Below are positions 1 to 5,383 of a stretch of 7,742 nucleotides of DNA, piece after piece (position 1 is the stretch's first letter; each line of letters starts with the position of its first letter). A program made the translations under genes and the position numbers. Origin of the DNA: an uncultured Oscillospiraceae bacterium (GTDB lineage: Bacteria; Bacillota; Clostridia; Oscillospirales; Oscillospiraceae). The notes under the pieces were generated by a model. It was not told the DNA's origin. It searched no databases and saw only the letters and a list, made by a program, of their open reading frames with translations. The stretch lies in the NCBI GenBank assembly GCA_900756715.1, contig CAAELC010000163.1, positions 1 to 7,742 on the forward strand. The letters are read 5' to 3'.

Positions 1-10
1 AAAAAGCCCG

Positions 11-59
11 GAAACGGTTGATGCGCCTGACTTTTCGCCAGACGCATCTATACCGTTTC
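11..59 (-). terminator. Long hairpin downstream of tRNA-Arg, probable 3' end signal
   Basis: On the minus strand, just past the CCA end of the tRNA, two arms pair almost completely. GAAACGGT (59-52) pairs with ACCGTTTC (18-11), and an inner stem GATGCGTCTG/CAGGCGCATC closes a GAAAA-containing loop. A T5 run lies at the window edge (5-1), but CCGGGC separates it from the stem, so it is not a textbook intrinsic terminator. It may be a terminator or a 3' processing structure. Confidence 0.55.
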
Positions 60-66
60 GTTAATA

Positions 67-143
67 TGGTACGCCCGACTGGATTCGAACCAGCGGCCTT
101 CAGAGTCGGAGTCTGACGCGCTATCCAACTGCGCCACGGGCGC
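67..143 (-). tRNA. tRNA-Arg (anticodon CCG)
   Basis: Read on the minus strand, a 77-nt cloverleaf can be folded by hand. It has a 7-bp acceptor stem GCGCCCG/CGGGCGT, a 4-bp D stem GCGC/GCGC with loop AGTTGGATA, anticodon stem TCAGA/TCTGA with loop CTCCGAC, variable loop AGGCC, and T stem GCTGG/CCAGT with loop TTCGAAT. It ends in discriminator A and an encoded CCA. The anticodon CCG reads the Arg codon CGG. The acceptor stem opens with a G1-U72 wobble and the T stem has one G-U pair; the rest is canonical. No integrase or duplicated tRNA 3' end is visible nearby, so there is no sign that it serves as an integration site within this window. Confidence 0.96.
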
Positions 144-162
144 ATACCTTTACGACTTAATT

Positions 163-191
163 ATTATAACAGCCTTTCCCATGTTTGTAAA
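163..191 (-). promoter_or_regulatory. Promoter of tRNA-Arg
   Basis: On the minus strand, TTTACA (191-186) and a perfect TATAAT (168-163) are separated by exactly 17 nt. The -10 box ends 20 nt before the mature tRNA 5' end. It is arranged back to back with the rex promoter. Confidence 0.85.
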
Positions 192-221
192 GCAAAAATT
201 TTTCAAAAAAAGCAAAAAAGA

Positions 222-240
222 TTGTTAAAAAAGTTGACAA
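222..240. promoter_or_regulatory. Probable Rex operator (autoregulatory)
   Basis: TTGTTAA (222-228) and TTGACAA (234-240) form an inverted repeat with one mismatch per half-site pair, around a 5-nt A-rich spacer. The clostridial Rex consensus is TTGTTAA-N4-TTAACAA, so the half-sites fit well but the spacer is 1 nt longer than consensus. The right half contains the -35 box of rex, so a bound repressor would block polymerase. Autoregulation is inferred from this position. Confidence 0.5.
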
Positions 241-262
241 CTCGATTCTTCTGCTGTAAAAT
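234..262 (+). promoter_or_regulatory. Promoter of rex
   Basis: A consensus TTGACA (234-239) and TAAAAT (257-262) are separated by 17 nt. Transcription would start near 269, giving a leader of about 34 nt before the rex start codon at 303. Confidence 0.88.
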
Positions 263-302
263 AAGTAACAGTTTAAATCCAAGCAAAAGGATGTGGCTTC
301 CC

Positions 303-932
303 ATGAAAAAACAGCGGATTTCCGATGCGGTCATTCATCGTCTGCCCCGGTATTATCGCTACCTGGATGACCTCTATAACAAAGGTGTCGTCCGCATATC
401 CTCCAATTCTCTGGGCAGCAAAATGGACATCACGGCCTCCCAGATCCGGCAGGATCTGAGCTGCTTCGGCGAATTCGGGCAGCAGGGCTACGGGTATAAT
501 GTAGCCGAGTTGCGTGCTGAAATCGGGCATATTCTCGGCATCGACAATGGCAACCGCCTGATTATCATCGGCGCGGGCCATCTGGGCCATGCATTGCTGC
601 AAAACTTTGATTTCGAAAAAGTCGGCTTCCATGTAGACACCGCCTTCGATGTCTCCCCTGAGCTGATCGGCACCACAATCAATGGTGTAAACATCCGGCC
701 TATGGAGGAATTGGAGGCTTATGTGGCCGAAAACCGCCCCAATGTAGCTGTGCTGACGGTGCCCCAGCATGTGGCGCAGCCTCTGGCCAGCCGCCTTATT
801 GAGCTCGGCATCCGTGGTTTCTGGAACTTCACCAATGTGGAGCTCAGCACGCAGGAGCCCGGCGTCTTCTTCGAGGATGTCCACTTTGTGGATACTCTCC
901 TCACCCTCAGCTACCGGATTACCCGCTCCTGA
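303..932 (+). CDS. rex: Redox-sensing transcriptional repressor Rex
   Basis: Cytoplasmic homodimeric repressor that senses the NADH/NAD+ ratio. In the family, NADH binding releases DNA and derepresses fermentation and NADH-reoxidation genes. The product is 209 residues, the usual family length. Residues 1-80 are the winged-helix DNA-binding domain, including the signature stretch ITASQIRQDLSCFGEFG and the GYGYNV segment. A Rossmann fold follows with the dinucleotide motif GAGHLG (90-95), then a C-terminal helix containing FVDTLLTLSY that is swapped between subunits in Rex dimers. I chose ATG at 303 because AAAAGGA (285-291) sits 11 nt upstream. The in-frame ATG at 291 overlaps that Shine-Dalgarno, and a TTG at 222 lies upstream of the promoter. 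A Rex-like dyad overlaps the promoter. Downstream, in the same direction, is a 47-residue peptide gene that may share the transcript. Confidence 0.97.
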   Translation: MKKQRISDAVIHRLPRYYRYLDDLYNKGVVRISSNSLGSKMDITASQIRQDLSCFGEFGQQGYGYNVAELRAEIGHILGIDNGNRLIIIGAGHLGHALLQNFDFEKVGFHVDTAFDVSPELIGTTINGVNIRPMEELEAYVAENRPNVAVLTVPQHVAQPLASRLIELGIRGFWNFTNVELSTQEPGVFFEDVHFVDTLLTLSYRITRS

Positions 933-947
933 GTCACCTTTTCCCTG

Positions 948-1002
948 CCTCCTCATACTATGGATTGAGGCCGGCAAGCCGGCCCGGAATTTCATAGGGA
1001 GG
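948..1002 (+). promoter_or_regulatory. Leader hairpin that could hide the ribosome binding site of the 47-residue peptide gene
   Basis: Between rex and the next gene an extended stem can be drawn. CCTCC (948-952) pairs with GGAGG (998-1002), CTATG (958-962) with CATAG (993-997), ATT (964-966) with AAT (988-990), and a tight apical stem GGCCGG (969-974) with CCGGCC (979-984) around CAAG. The GGAGG is the Shine-Dalgarno of the gene starting at 1010. No T run follows, so this is not an intrinsic terminator of rex. A regulatory role is inference. Confidence 0.5.
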
Positions 1003-1009
1003 TCATACT

Positions 1010-1153
1010 ATGTGCAATCAGGGCTCCTGCTTCGGTGGCAACTGCTGCTGGATCGTCATCGCGATCATTATTCTGTTCCTGTTTTGCGGCAATAGCTGCG
1101 GCGGCGGCTGTGGCTGCGGCAACCAGAACAGCGGCTGCGGTTGTGGCTGCTGA
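1010..1153 (+). CDS. 47-residue Cys/Gly-rich single-pass membrane peptide, function unknown
   Basis: Small gene with a near-ideal Shine-Dalgarno AGGGAGG ending 7 nt before ATG 1010, and a strong terminator 6 nt after its TGA. The product begins MCNQGSCFGGNCC, then has one hydrophobic segment WIVIAIIILFLF (14-25). A Gly/Cys/Asn tail from residue 26 ends in GCGCGC. I count 11 Cys and 12 Gly in 47 residues. Cysteines lie on both sides of the membrane segment, in CC, CGC and CxxxC spacings that could bind metal or form disulfides. Similar short proteins in Clostridia are sometimes labelled chorion-class high-cysteine proteins because of composition alone; that label is not functional. No separate promoter is seen after rex, so it is probably transcribed with rex, and a link to redox or metal state is only an inference. 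The gene is real by its signals; its role is unknown. Confidence 0.75.
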   Translation: MCNQGSCFGGNCCWIVIAIIILFLFCGNSCGGGCGCGNQNSGCGCGC

Positions 1154-1159
1154 CTGTTG

Positions 1160-1193
1160 AAAAACTCCCCCGCCCACGGGCGGGGGAGTTTTT
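1160..1193. terminator. Bidirectional intrinsic terminator between the converging rex and kinase units
   Basis: AAAAACTCCCCCGCCC (1160-1175) pairs perfectly with its complement (1178-1193). An A run precedes the GC-rich core and T6 follows it, so the element works on both strands. It closes the rex/47-residue peptide unit on the plus strand and the kinase operon on the minus strand, whose stop codon is at 1236-1234. Confidence 0.93.
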
Positions 1194-1233
1194 TGCTTAT
1201 TCGGTCTTTATCCGCATTTGCGTCCGGCAGCCG

Positions 1234-3438
1234 TTATTCCCGTTCCTTACGCAGCCGCTGGATGGCCTGCTTGATTTTCTCCACATGCAGGGGCTTGGCC
1301 AGATGTACATCCATGCCCGCCGCAAGGCACTTCCGGGCATCCTCGTCAAAGGCGTTGGCAGTCATGGCGATAATGGGCACAGTCTTTGCATCCGGACGGT
1401 CCAGCCCGCGAATGGCCCGCGTGGCCTCCAGTCCATCCATCACCGGCATCATCACATCCATCAAAATGGCGTCAAATGTTCCCGGCGCACTGCTTTCAAA
1501 TGCTTCCACTGCCTGCCGCCCGTCTCTCACAACGGTCACATCGGCGCCCTCATCGGATAGCAGCGTCTGCGCGATCTCCGCATTCAGCGCATTGTCCTCT
1601 GCCAACAGCAGATGCAGTCCCAGCACATCTTCCTCCGGCACAGGAGCCTGCTCCTCAGCGATTTCCTCCGGCGGCGCAATCTCAAAGGGGATTATAATAA
1701 TGAATTCGGACCCTACCCCTTCCTGACTGTTCACGGTAATGGTGCCGCCCATCCGGTCCACAAGACTTTTCACAATGGTCATACCAAGCCCCGTTCCCTG
1801 ATACACGCTGCGCGCATCGCTTCTCTCCTGGGTAAACGGCTCAAATATGTGCTGCAGGAATTCCTCATTCATCCCCACGCCTGTGTCGGTAATCCGCCAG
1901 CGGTAAGTGCAGATGTTGTCATGCTCCTCCAGTGTGTCCACCACCGTGGTGATTTTTCCGCCGGGTCGATTATACTTGATGCAGTTTCCGTAAATATTCA
2001 GGAAAATCTGACGCAGATGAACCGGGCTGCCATAGATATATGGATAGGAAATCACGGACTTGCCCTTTTCGTAGTCCCACTGGATGCCCGCCTCCACTGC
2101 CCGGTCTTTCACAATCATCACAATGTCCTGCGTCAATCGCGTCAATACGATCCGTTCATGGGTCAGAACGGTGTTGCCGTCCTCCAGCTTGCTCATTTCC
2201 AGCACATCGTTAATCAGCGACAGCAGGTGATCGGCTGCAATCATCATTTTCTCGTGGTTGGTTTTCACCAGTTCTGCGTCATCGAAGTGTGCCTCGTCAA
2301 TTTGCAGCAGACCGATGATCCCATTGAGGGGCGTGCGAATATCGTGGCTCATGCGGGAAAGGAAGCTGCTTTTGGCCGCATTTGCCTTTTCGGCCTGCAG
2401 GGCCGTTTCCCGCAGCTGCGCATTCTTCGTCTCCAGCAGGTCGGTGTATCTCTGCTGATCGCTCAGCTGCTTTTCCTGATACCCCCGCTCGGTACGCCAC
2501 CACATCATGTGTCCCGCTACCAGCAGCAGAAGATATGCAAACAGCGCATAGAGCATGTTCCGCGGCGTTGTGTTAAACACATCCCGCTCCGACATATATG
2601 CATAAATATAATAGTTCTGGCTCTTGTCCATCAGGCCGAAGTCGTTCCGGATGATGGAGCCGTCGCTGCTGGCGTGAATCAGCTTCTTGCCGGTCCCCCG
2701 CTGCATGATGCGCTGCAGGATAGGCGTGTCATCCACATTGGTGCCAATCAGCTGCTCCTGATTGGAGGCCACAATCCGGTTTCCGCTGCTGATGACGATG
2801 GTGCCGCCCCACTCCTGCATATACCCGTCCACCAGCTTGCGGATGGAGTTGTTGAAGATTTCGGCGTATTCGGCAGAGGTGCGGTAATACCCCACGATCA
2901 CCCCCGCCCTGTCTCTCCGGCCCACAGCGGCCAAATCCACATGGGAGCCGTCGGCAAGGTTCAGCCGCACCGCATAGATTTTCTCATAAAAGTCCGCCGT
3001 GTCCAGCAAGGCGTTCTCGTCCACCTGCGCGATAAGCTCCCCGGCATTGCCGCCGTCTGCGTCATACTGCGCCAGCACTGTGCCGCTTTCATCCAGCAAA
3101 GCCACCCCATCCAGATAGCTATCTTTGGCAAGGGCCGCCAGCGTGTCTGTGGAATATTCTTCGTCCGTGCCGTGCTGCAGGCGCCAGCGAATCTGCTCCA
3201 CGCTTTCCGCCACCCGCAGCTGGCTCTTGGCCGCCGAGGCCAGGTCCTGCATCTGGCTGCTGTTGCACTGCTCTTTCATGTATTCCACGGTGGTGGTCAA
3301 TTTAGCCTCCGCCGCGCTGATGTCGGCATTGGAAGCCAGCACAAACATCACCGCCAGCATCACTACGCCCGCCAGAACTTCCAGCAGGATGATGCCGCGC
3401 CATTTAAACGCCTTAGGCGCCCTTTTCTTATTCTGCAT
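1234..3438 (-). CDS. Membrane-bound hybrid sensor histidine kinase with receiver domain
   Basis: Two-component sensor of 734 residues. A short cytoplasmic N-terminus and membrane segment 1 (about 15-36) lead into a periplasm-side region of about 255 residues, probably a double Cache-type sensor by position and size. Membrane segment 2 (about 295-314) is followed by a coiled linker. The HisKA dimerization domain carries the phospho-acceptor His365 in SHDIRTPLN. The ATPase domain (about 471-585) has the N box with Asn485, the G1 box DTGVGM and the G2 box GTGLGM. A C-terminal receiver domain (about 608-726) has the acidic pair Glu614/Asp615, phospho-acceptor Asp661 in LMDVMMP and Lys715 in AKPL. 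All catalytic residues are present. I chose ATG 3438 over one 27 nt upstream because GGGAGG (3449-3444) lies 5 nt before it. It overlaps the upstream lipoprotein gene by 11 nt, which implies translational coupling. No HPt domain or separate response regulator lies in the window. Confidence 0.93.
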   Translation of the reverse strand: MQNKKRAPKAFKWRGIILLEVLAGVVMLAVMFVLASNADISAAEAKLTTTVEYMKEQCNSSQMQDLASAAKSQLRVAESVEQIRWRLQHGTDEEYSTDTLAALAKDSYLDGVALLDESGTVLAQYDADGGNAGELIAQVDENALLDTADFYEKIYAVRLNLADGSHVDLAAVGRRDRAGVIVGYYRTSAEYAEIFNNSIRKLVDGYMQEWGGTIVISSGNRIVASNQEQLIGTNVDDTPILQRIMQRGTGKKLIHASSDGSIIRNDFGLMDKSQNYYIYAYMSERDVFNTTPRNMLYALFAYLLLLVAGHMMWWRTERGYQEKQLSDQQRYTDLLETKNAQLRETALQAEKANAAKSSFLSRMSHDIRTPLNGIIGLLQIDEAHFDDAELVKTNHEKMMIAADHLLSLINDVLEMSKLEDGNTVLTHERIVLTRLTQDIVMIVKDRAVEAGIQWDYEKGKSVISYPYIYGSPVHLRQIFLNIYGNCIKYNRPGGKITTVVDTLEEHDNICTYRWRITDTGVGMNEEFLQHIFEPFTQERSDARSVYQGTGLGMTIVKSLVDRMGGTITVNSQEGVGSEFIIIIPFEIAPPEEIAEEQAPVPEEDVLGLHLLLAEDNALNAEIAQTLLSDEGADVTVVRDGRQAVEAFESSAPGTFDAILMDVMMPVMDGLEATRAIRGLDRPDAKTVPIIAMTANAFDEDARKCLAAGMDVHLAKPLHVEKIKQAIQRLRKERE

Positions 3439-4276
3439 AGCCGCCTCCCAGATAGCTGTCCGCATCCGGCAGATACCGGCCGATGATCTCAGCGGTGGTT
3501 CCGTCCTGGCGCATTTGCTCCAGCACCCGGTTCAGCTGTTCCTGCAGTCCCCGCCGGTCATTTTTGTCAAAGGCCACGCCAAGGCCCACCGTCTGCAGCG
3601 GCTCCTCCAGAATGCGGAACTCTATGCCCGTCTCCTCCGTGAATTCCTGCACCGAGGTGTCGTGGGCGCCCAGCGCGTCCACATATCCCTTGCTCAGCAG
3701 AATGAAGATCAGATCCCGCTTCTGCACCGAAATCACCTTGCGCAGCTGCGGCAGCATCCCGTCATGCCTGCGGATAATGTCCTCCGGCTTGGTGGTGGAC
3801 TGAACGGCAATCACCTTTCCCTCCAGGTCCGCCAGCGTGTAAATATCACTGTCGGTATTCACAGCCACCACCTGATGGCTCTCCATATACGGCCCTGCCC
3901 ACTGATATTCGTCCTCCCGGCCGTCCATGGTGAAGCTGCTCCACACGCAGTCAATCTCTCCGCGGCTCAGCAGTTCTTTTTTCTCCTCCCAGTTGATGAT
4001 GGTAAACTCCGCCTCATAGTCCATCCGCCGGAATGCCTCCCGGGCCAGATCAACATCAATGCCCGTCAGGTTTCCGTCCACATCCACATAGCTGAACGGC
4101 GGATAGGTATCGCACCCAACGATCACCGCTGTCAGTTCCCTCTCTGTCTCAGCTTCGCCGCTGTCCCGGTTGCCGCATCCGGCCAGCATCACCAGCGTTA
4201 TGCACAGAAGGCACACCGCCGTGATCAGCCGTTTCAGCCCGGTGCTCAGCGGTGCACCGAAATGATTCTTCTGCAT
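3428..4276 (-). CDS. Solute-binding lipoprotein of the amino-acid (family 3) type, likely sensor partner of the kinase
   Basis: Extracellular ligand-binding protein of 282 residues, anchored as a lipoprotein: a hydrophobic signal segment (about 15-33) ends in the lipobox LAGC with Cys34. The mature part has the periplasmic-binding fold of amino-acid ABC transporters. DTYPPFSYVDVDGNLTGIDV (56-75) is the first signature, followed by a region around FTMDGRED with Arg120, the usual contact for a ligand carboxylate. LADLEGKVIAVQ (148-159) is the lobe hinge region, and YVDALGAHD with Asp206 is where an amine-binding acid normally lies. No permease or ATPase gene is beside it. The next gene in the operon is a histidine kinase that overlaps it by 11 nt, so it more likely presents a ligand to the kinase than feeds a transporter. 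The ligand is not predictable beyond a polar amino-acid-like compound. GGGAG lies 10 nt before ATG 4276, a slightly long spacing. Confidence 0.9.
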   Translation of the reverse strand: MQKNHFGAPLSTGLKRLITAVCLLCITLVMLAGCGNRDSGEAETERELTAVIVGCDTYPPFSYVDVDGNLTGIDVDLAREAFRRMDYEAEFTIINWEEKKELLSRGEIDCVWSSFTMDGREDEYQWAGPYMESHQVVAVNTDSDIYTLADLEGKVIAVQSTTKPEDIIRRHDGMLPQLRKVISVQKRDLIFILLSKGYVDALGAHDTSVQEFTEETGIEFRILEEPLQTVGLGVAFDKNDRRGLQEQLNRVLEQMRQDGTTAEIIGRYLPDADSYLGGGYAE

Positions 4277-4299
4277 AATTCATTTTCTCCCAAATGTCA

Positions 4300-4327
4300 G
4301 CTGTGCCGCCTTTTCGGCACGCACAGC
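4300..4327 (-). promoter_or_regulatory. 5' leader hairpin of the binding-protein/kinase operon
   Basis: In the leader between promoter and start codon, GCTGTGC (4327-4321) pairs with GCACAGC (4306-4300), and an inner GCC/GGC closes a GAAAA loop. No T run follows, so it is not a terminator. It may stabilise the mRNA 5' end; no known riboswitch is recognised. Confidence 0.5.
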
Positions 4328-4344
4328 CATAGCATTGCATAATA

Positions 4345-4373
4345 ATTATACTCTCCCACTCGCTGCATTTCAA
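4345..4373 (-). promoter_or_regulatory. Promoter of the binding-protein/kinase operon
   Basis: On the minus strand, TTGAAA (4373-4368) and a perfect TATAAT (4350-4345) are separated by 17 nt. Transcription would start near 4338, about 60 nt before the lipoprotein start codon. Confidence 0.87.
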
Positions 4374-4407
4374 CAGCTTCTCCGCCTATTCTTCCCATTT
4401 TGCAGGC

Positions 4408-4446
4408 AAAAAAACCGGTCTTTCGTTTCTTTCGAAACGAAAGACC
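4408..4446 (-). terminator. Intrinsic terminator of the 100-residue protein gene
   Basis: On the minus strand GGTCTTTCGTTTC (4446-4434) pairs perfectly over 13 bp with its complement (4429-4417) around a GAAA loop. GG and then T7 (4414-4408) follow. It lies 40 nt after the stop codon of the 4788-4486 gene and isolates it from the operon promoter at 4373. Confidence 0.9.
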
Positions 4447-4485
4447 AGATTGTCGTCTGAAATCACAGGGCTATTTTCGCCCGTT

Positions 4486-4788
4486 TCACTTTCCGCAGGG
4501 TCTGTCCGGCCAGAAGATTACATAGCATTCCATCATCTCGCCCAGATACAAAAACACATTTTCTCCCATCTGAATATGCTCGTCAAACACCAGATCCGGC
4601 ACAAACAGCCACCCGCTGGTGCGTCTCGGCCCCTTGATGGTATATCCCTCCCGTATGGGTGCGTCGTGCAGCGCCTCCGCCGCTTCCTTCAGCCCTGTGA
4701 ACTTCAGCGTACGCTCCAGCTCCGCCAGCTGCGTATCCCCGTTGATGTATACCAGATGATCCTCGTTTTTGAACCAATTTGCCCGCAT
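4486..4788 (-). CDS. 100-residue hypothetical protein, monocistronic
   Basis: I do not recognise this family. The start is fixed by AGGAGAG, which ends 5 nt before ATG 4788. The longer in-frame extension to 5052 would run back through the promoter at 4887-4859 and is rejected. The product starts MRANWFKNEDHLVYING and looks like a small soluble alpha/beta protein. It has no signal peptide or membrane helix, a central Leu/Ala helix (TQLAELERTLKFTGLKEAAE, 19-38), a basic turn KGPRRTSG, and an acidic/aromatic C-terminal half with FDEHIQMGENVFLYLG and ending CYVIFWPDRPCGK. Two cysteines lie near the C-terminus. It has its own strong promoter and terminator, which supports a real, independently expressed gene. 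Nothing in the neighbours suggests its role. Confidence 0.75.
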   Translation of the reverse strand: MRANWFKNEDHLVYINGDTQLAELERTLKFTGLKEAAEALHDAPIREGYTIKGPRRTSGWLFVPDLVFDEHIQMGENVFLYLGEMMECYVIFWPDRPCGK

Positions 4789-4858
4789 TTTGTCTCTCCT
4801 TTTCTCCGTTAAAGGATGGCTTTCCGCCCTCCGGCAGGGTTTCTTCTTCCATGTCCGT

Positions 4859-4887
4859 ATCTTATCAAATGCACTTCTTCTTGTCAA
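4859..4887 (-). promoter_or_regulatory. Promoter of the 100-residue protein gene
   Basis: On the minus strand, consensus TTGACA (4887-4882) and TAAGAT (4864-4859) are 17 nt apart. The predicted start near 4852 gives a leader of about 64 nt. It is divergent from the B12-regulated promoter at 4983-5011, with about 95 nt between them that hold no feature I can name. Confidence 0.87.
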
Positions 4888-4982
4888 CACGCCCTCTCCA
4901 TCCCCGGGAATTCTCCGGCTTCTCTGTGTATGGCTCCAAAATTCCGTTCCATATTTTGTGGAAAACAGCAACCCTTTTCCCC

Positions 4983-5011
4983 TTGCAAACCCCCGTAAAA
5001 ACCGGTATAGT
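4983..5011 (+). promoter_or_regulatory. Promoter of the B12-regulated leader and lipoprotein gene
   Basis: TTGCAA (4983-4988) and TATAGT (5006-5011) are 17 nt apart. Transcription would start near 5018, just upstream of the riboswitch aptamer, leaving an unusually long untranslated leader of about 365 nt before the ATG at 5384. Confidence 0.75.
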
Positions 5012-5027
5012 ATAAACAAGTTCATAA

Positions 5028-5130
5028 TAGGGTAGTCCGTCCGGTGCTTCACCGGCGGCGGAACGGGGTGCGATGCCCCACGAGACGGTCACTGTGATGC
5101 CCCATCCGGGGATAAGTCAGATACGCTGGG
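5028..5130 (+). promoter_or_regulatory. Cobalamin (B12) riboswitch aptamer
   Basis: The conserved blocks of the cobalamin riboswitch appear in the right order and spacing. GGTGC is at 5043-5047, then GGAA within GGCGGAACGG and the hairpin GGGGTGCGATGCCCC (consensus form GGTGAAAATCC). Next is the core GACGGTCACTGTG (5084-5096), a stem GCCCC/CGGGG (5099-5111), and the 3' signature ATAAGTCAGATACGC (5112-5126). Domain boundaries are approximate because the P1 pairing is unclear by eye. In this family adenosyl- or other cobalamin binding reduces expression of downstream genes. It is co-directional with the lipoprotein at 5384 and has a terminator directly downstream. A covariance-model search was not possible here. 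Confidence 0.88.
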
Positions 5131-5159
5131 GGCTGCGCCTTGGTTTTGCCATCACCGAA

Positions 5160-5200
5160 GCCGAACATGCTGTGCCCTGTGCGCGTGGTCATGCTTTGGC
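5160..5200 (+). promoter_or_regulatory. Candidate antiterminator stem of the B12 riboswitch
   Basis: GCCGAACATG (5160-5169) can pair with CATG-C-TTTGGC (5190-5200) over 10 bp with one bulged C and one G-U pair. This uses the terminator loop and the start of its 3' arm, so the two folds exclude each other. It is drawn by hand and not energy-minimised. Confidence 0.45.
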
Positions 5201-5215
5201 CGCGCGTTTTTTGTT
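5181..5215 (+). terminator. Riboswitch expression-platform intrinsic terminator
   Basis: GCGCGTGGTC (5181-5190) pairs over 10 bp with GGCCGCGCGT (5198-5207) around the loop ATGCTTT, followed immediately by a T6GTT tract (5207-5215). It lies about 50 nt after the aptamer and about 170 nt before the lipoprotein gene, as expected for transcriptional control. A competing hairpin uses the same GC arm with GCGCGG downstream (5216-5221). Confidence 0.82.
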
Positions 5216-5234
5216 GCGCGGCGGTCAGGCGGCG

Positions 5235-5324
5235 ATGGAAAATTTTCTCAGCCAAGTCGATGGCGGCCTATGCCGCTGCTTTTCCATGAACGGCGGAGGA
5301 GGGAACAGCAGACCCTCCTCCGCC
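5235..5324 (+). other. Additional stem-loops in the leader after the riboswitch terminator
   Basis: Two further structures precede the gene. ATGGAAAA (5235-5242) pairs with TTTTCCAT (5280-5287), enclosing an inner hairpin GCGGC/GCCGC (5263-5276). A perfect 12-bp stem GGCGGAGGAGGG (5292-5303) with CCCTCCTCCGCC (5313-5324) closes a 9-nt loop. The latter is followed only by ATCCTTTTCCCC, a poor T tract, so it could be a weak second terminator or an mRNA-stabilising element. The sequence GTCAGGCGG occurs both before (5224) and after (5338) this block. No protein-coding signal is seen here. Confidence 0.6.
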
Positions 5325-5383
5325 ATCCTTTTCCCCGTCAGGCGGAATCACTACAAAATCAAGCAAATGCAGGAGGCTTCCCC

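Noticed and set aside
67..143. tRNA as attachment site of an integrated element
   Set aside because: No integrase, no repeated tRNA 3' end and no other mobility gene is present in the window.
273..995. Minus-strand open frame opposite rex
   Set aside because: rex has all family motifs, promoter and ribosome binding site; the antisense frame has none.
1612..3486. Long plus-strand open frame (624 codons) antisense to the kinase
   Set aside because: It mirrors a fully motif-complete kinase on the other strand, is rich in His/Gln/Leu/Arg typical of antisense GC-rich frames, and has no recognisable domain.
3125..4342. Plus-strand open frame of 405 codons opposite the lipoprotein and kinase start
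   Set aside because: Shadow of the overlapping minus-strand operon; no ribosome binding site or family motif.
4789..5052. N-terminal extension of the 100-residue protein to 5052
   Set aside because: It would include the gene's own promoter, and its sequence looks untranslated; ATG 4788 has a good ribosome binding site.
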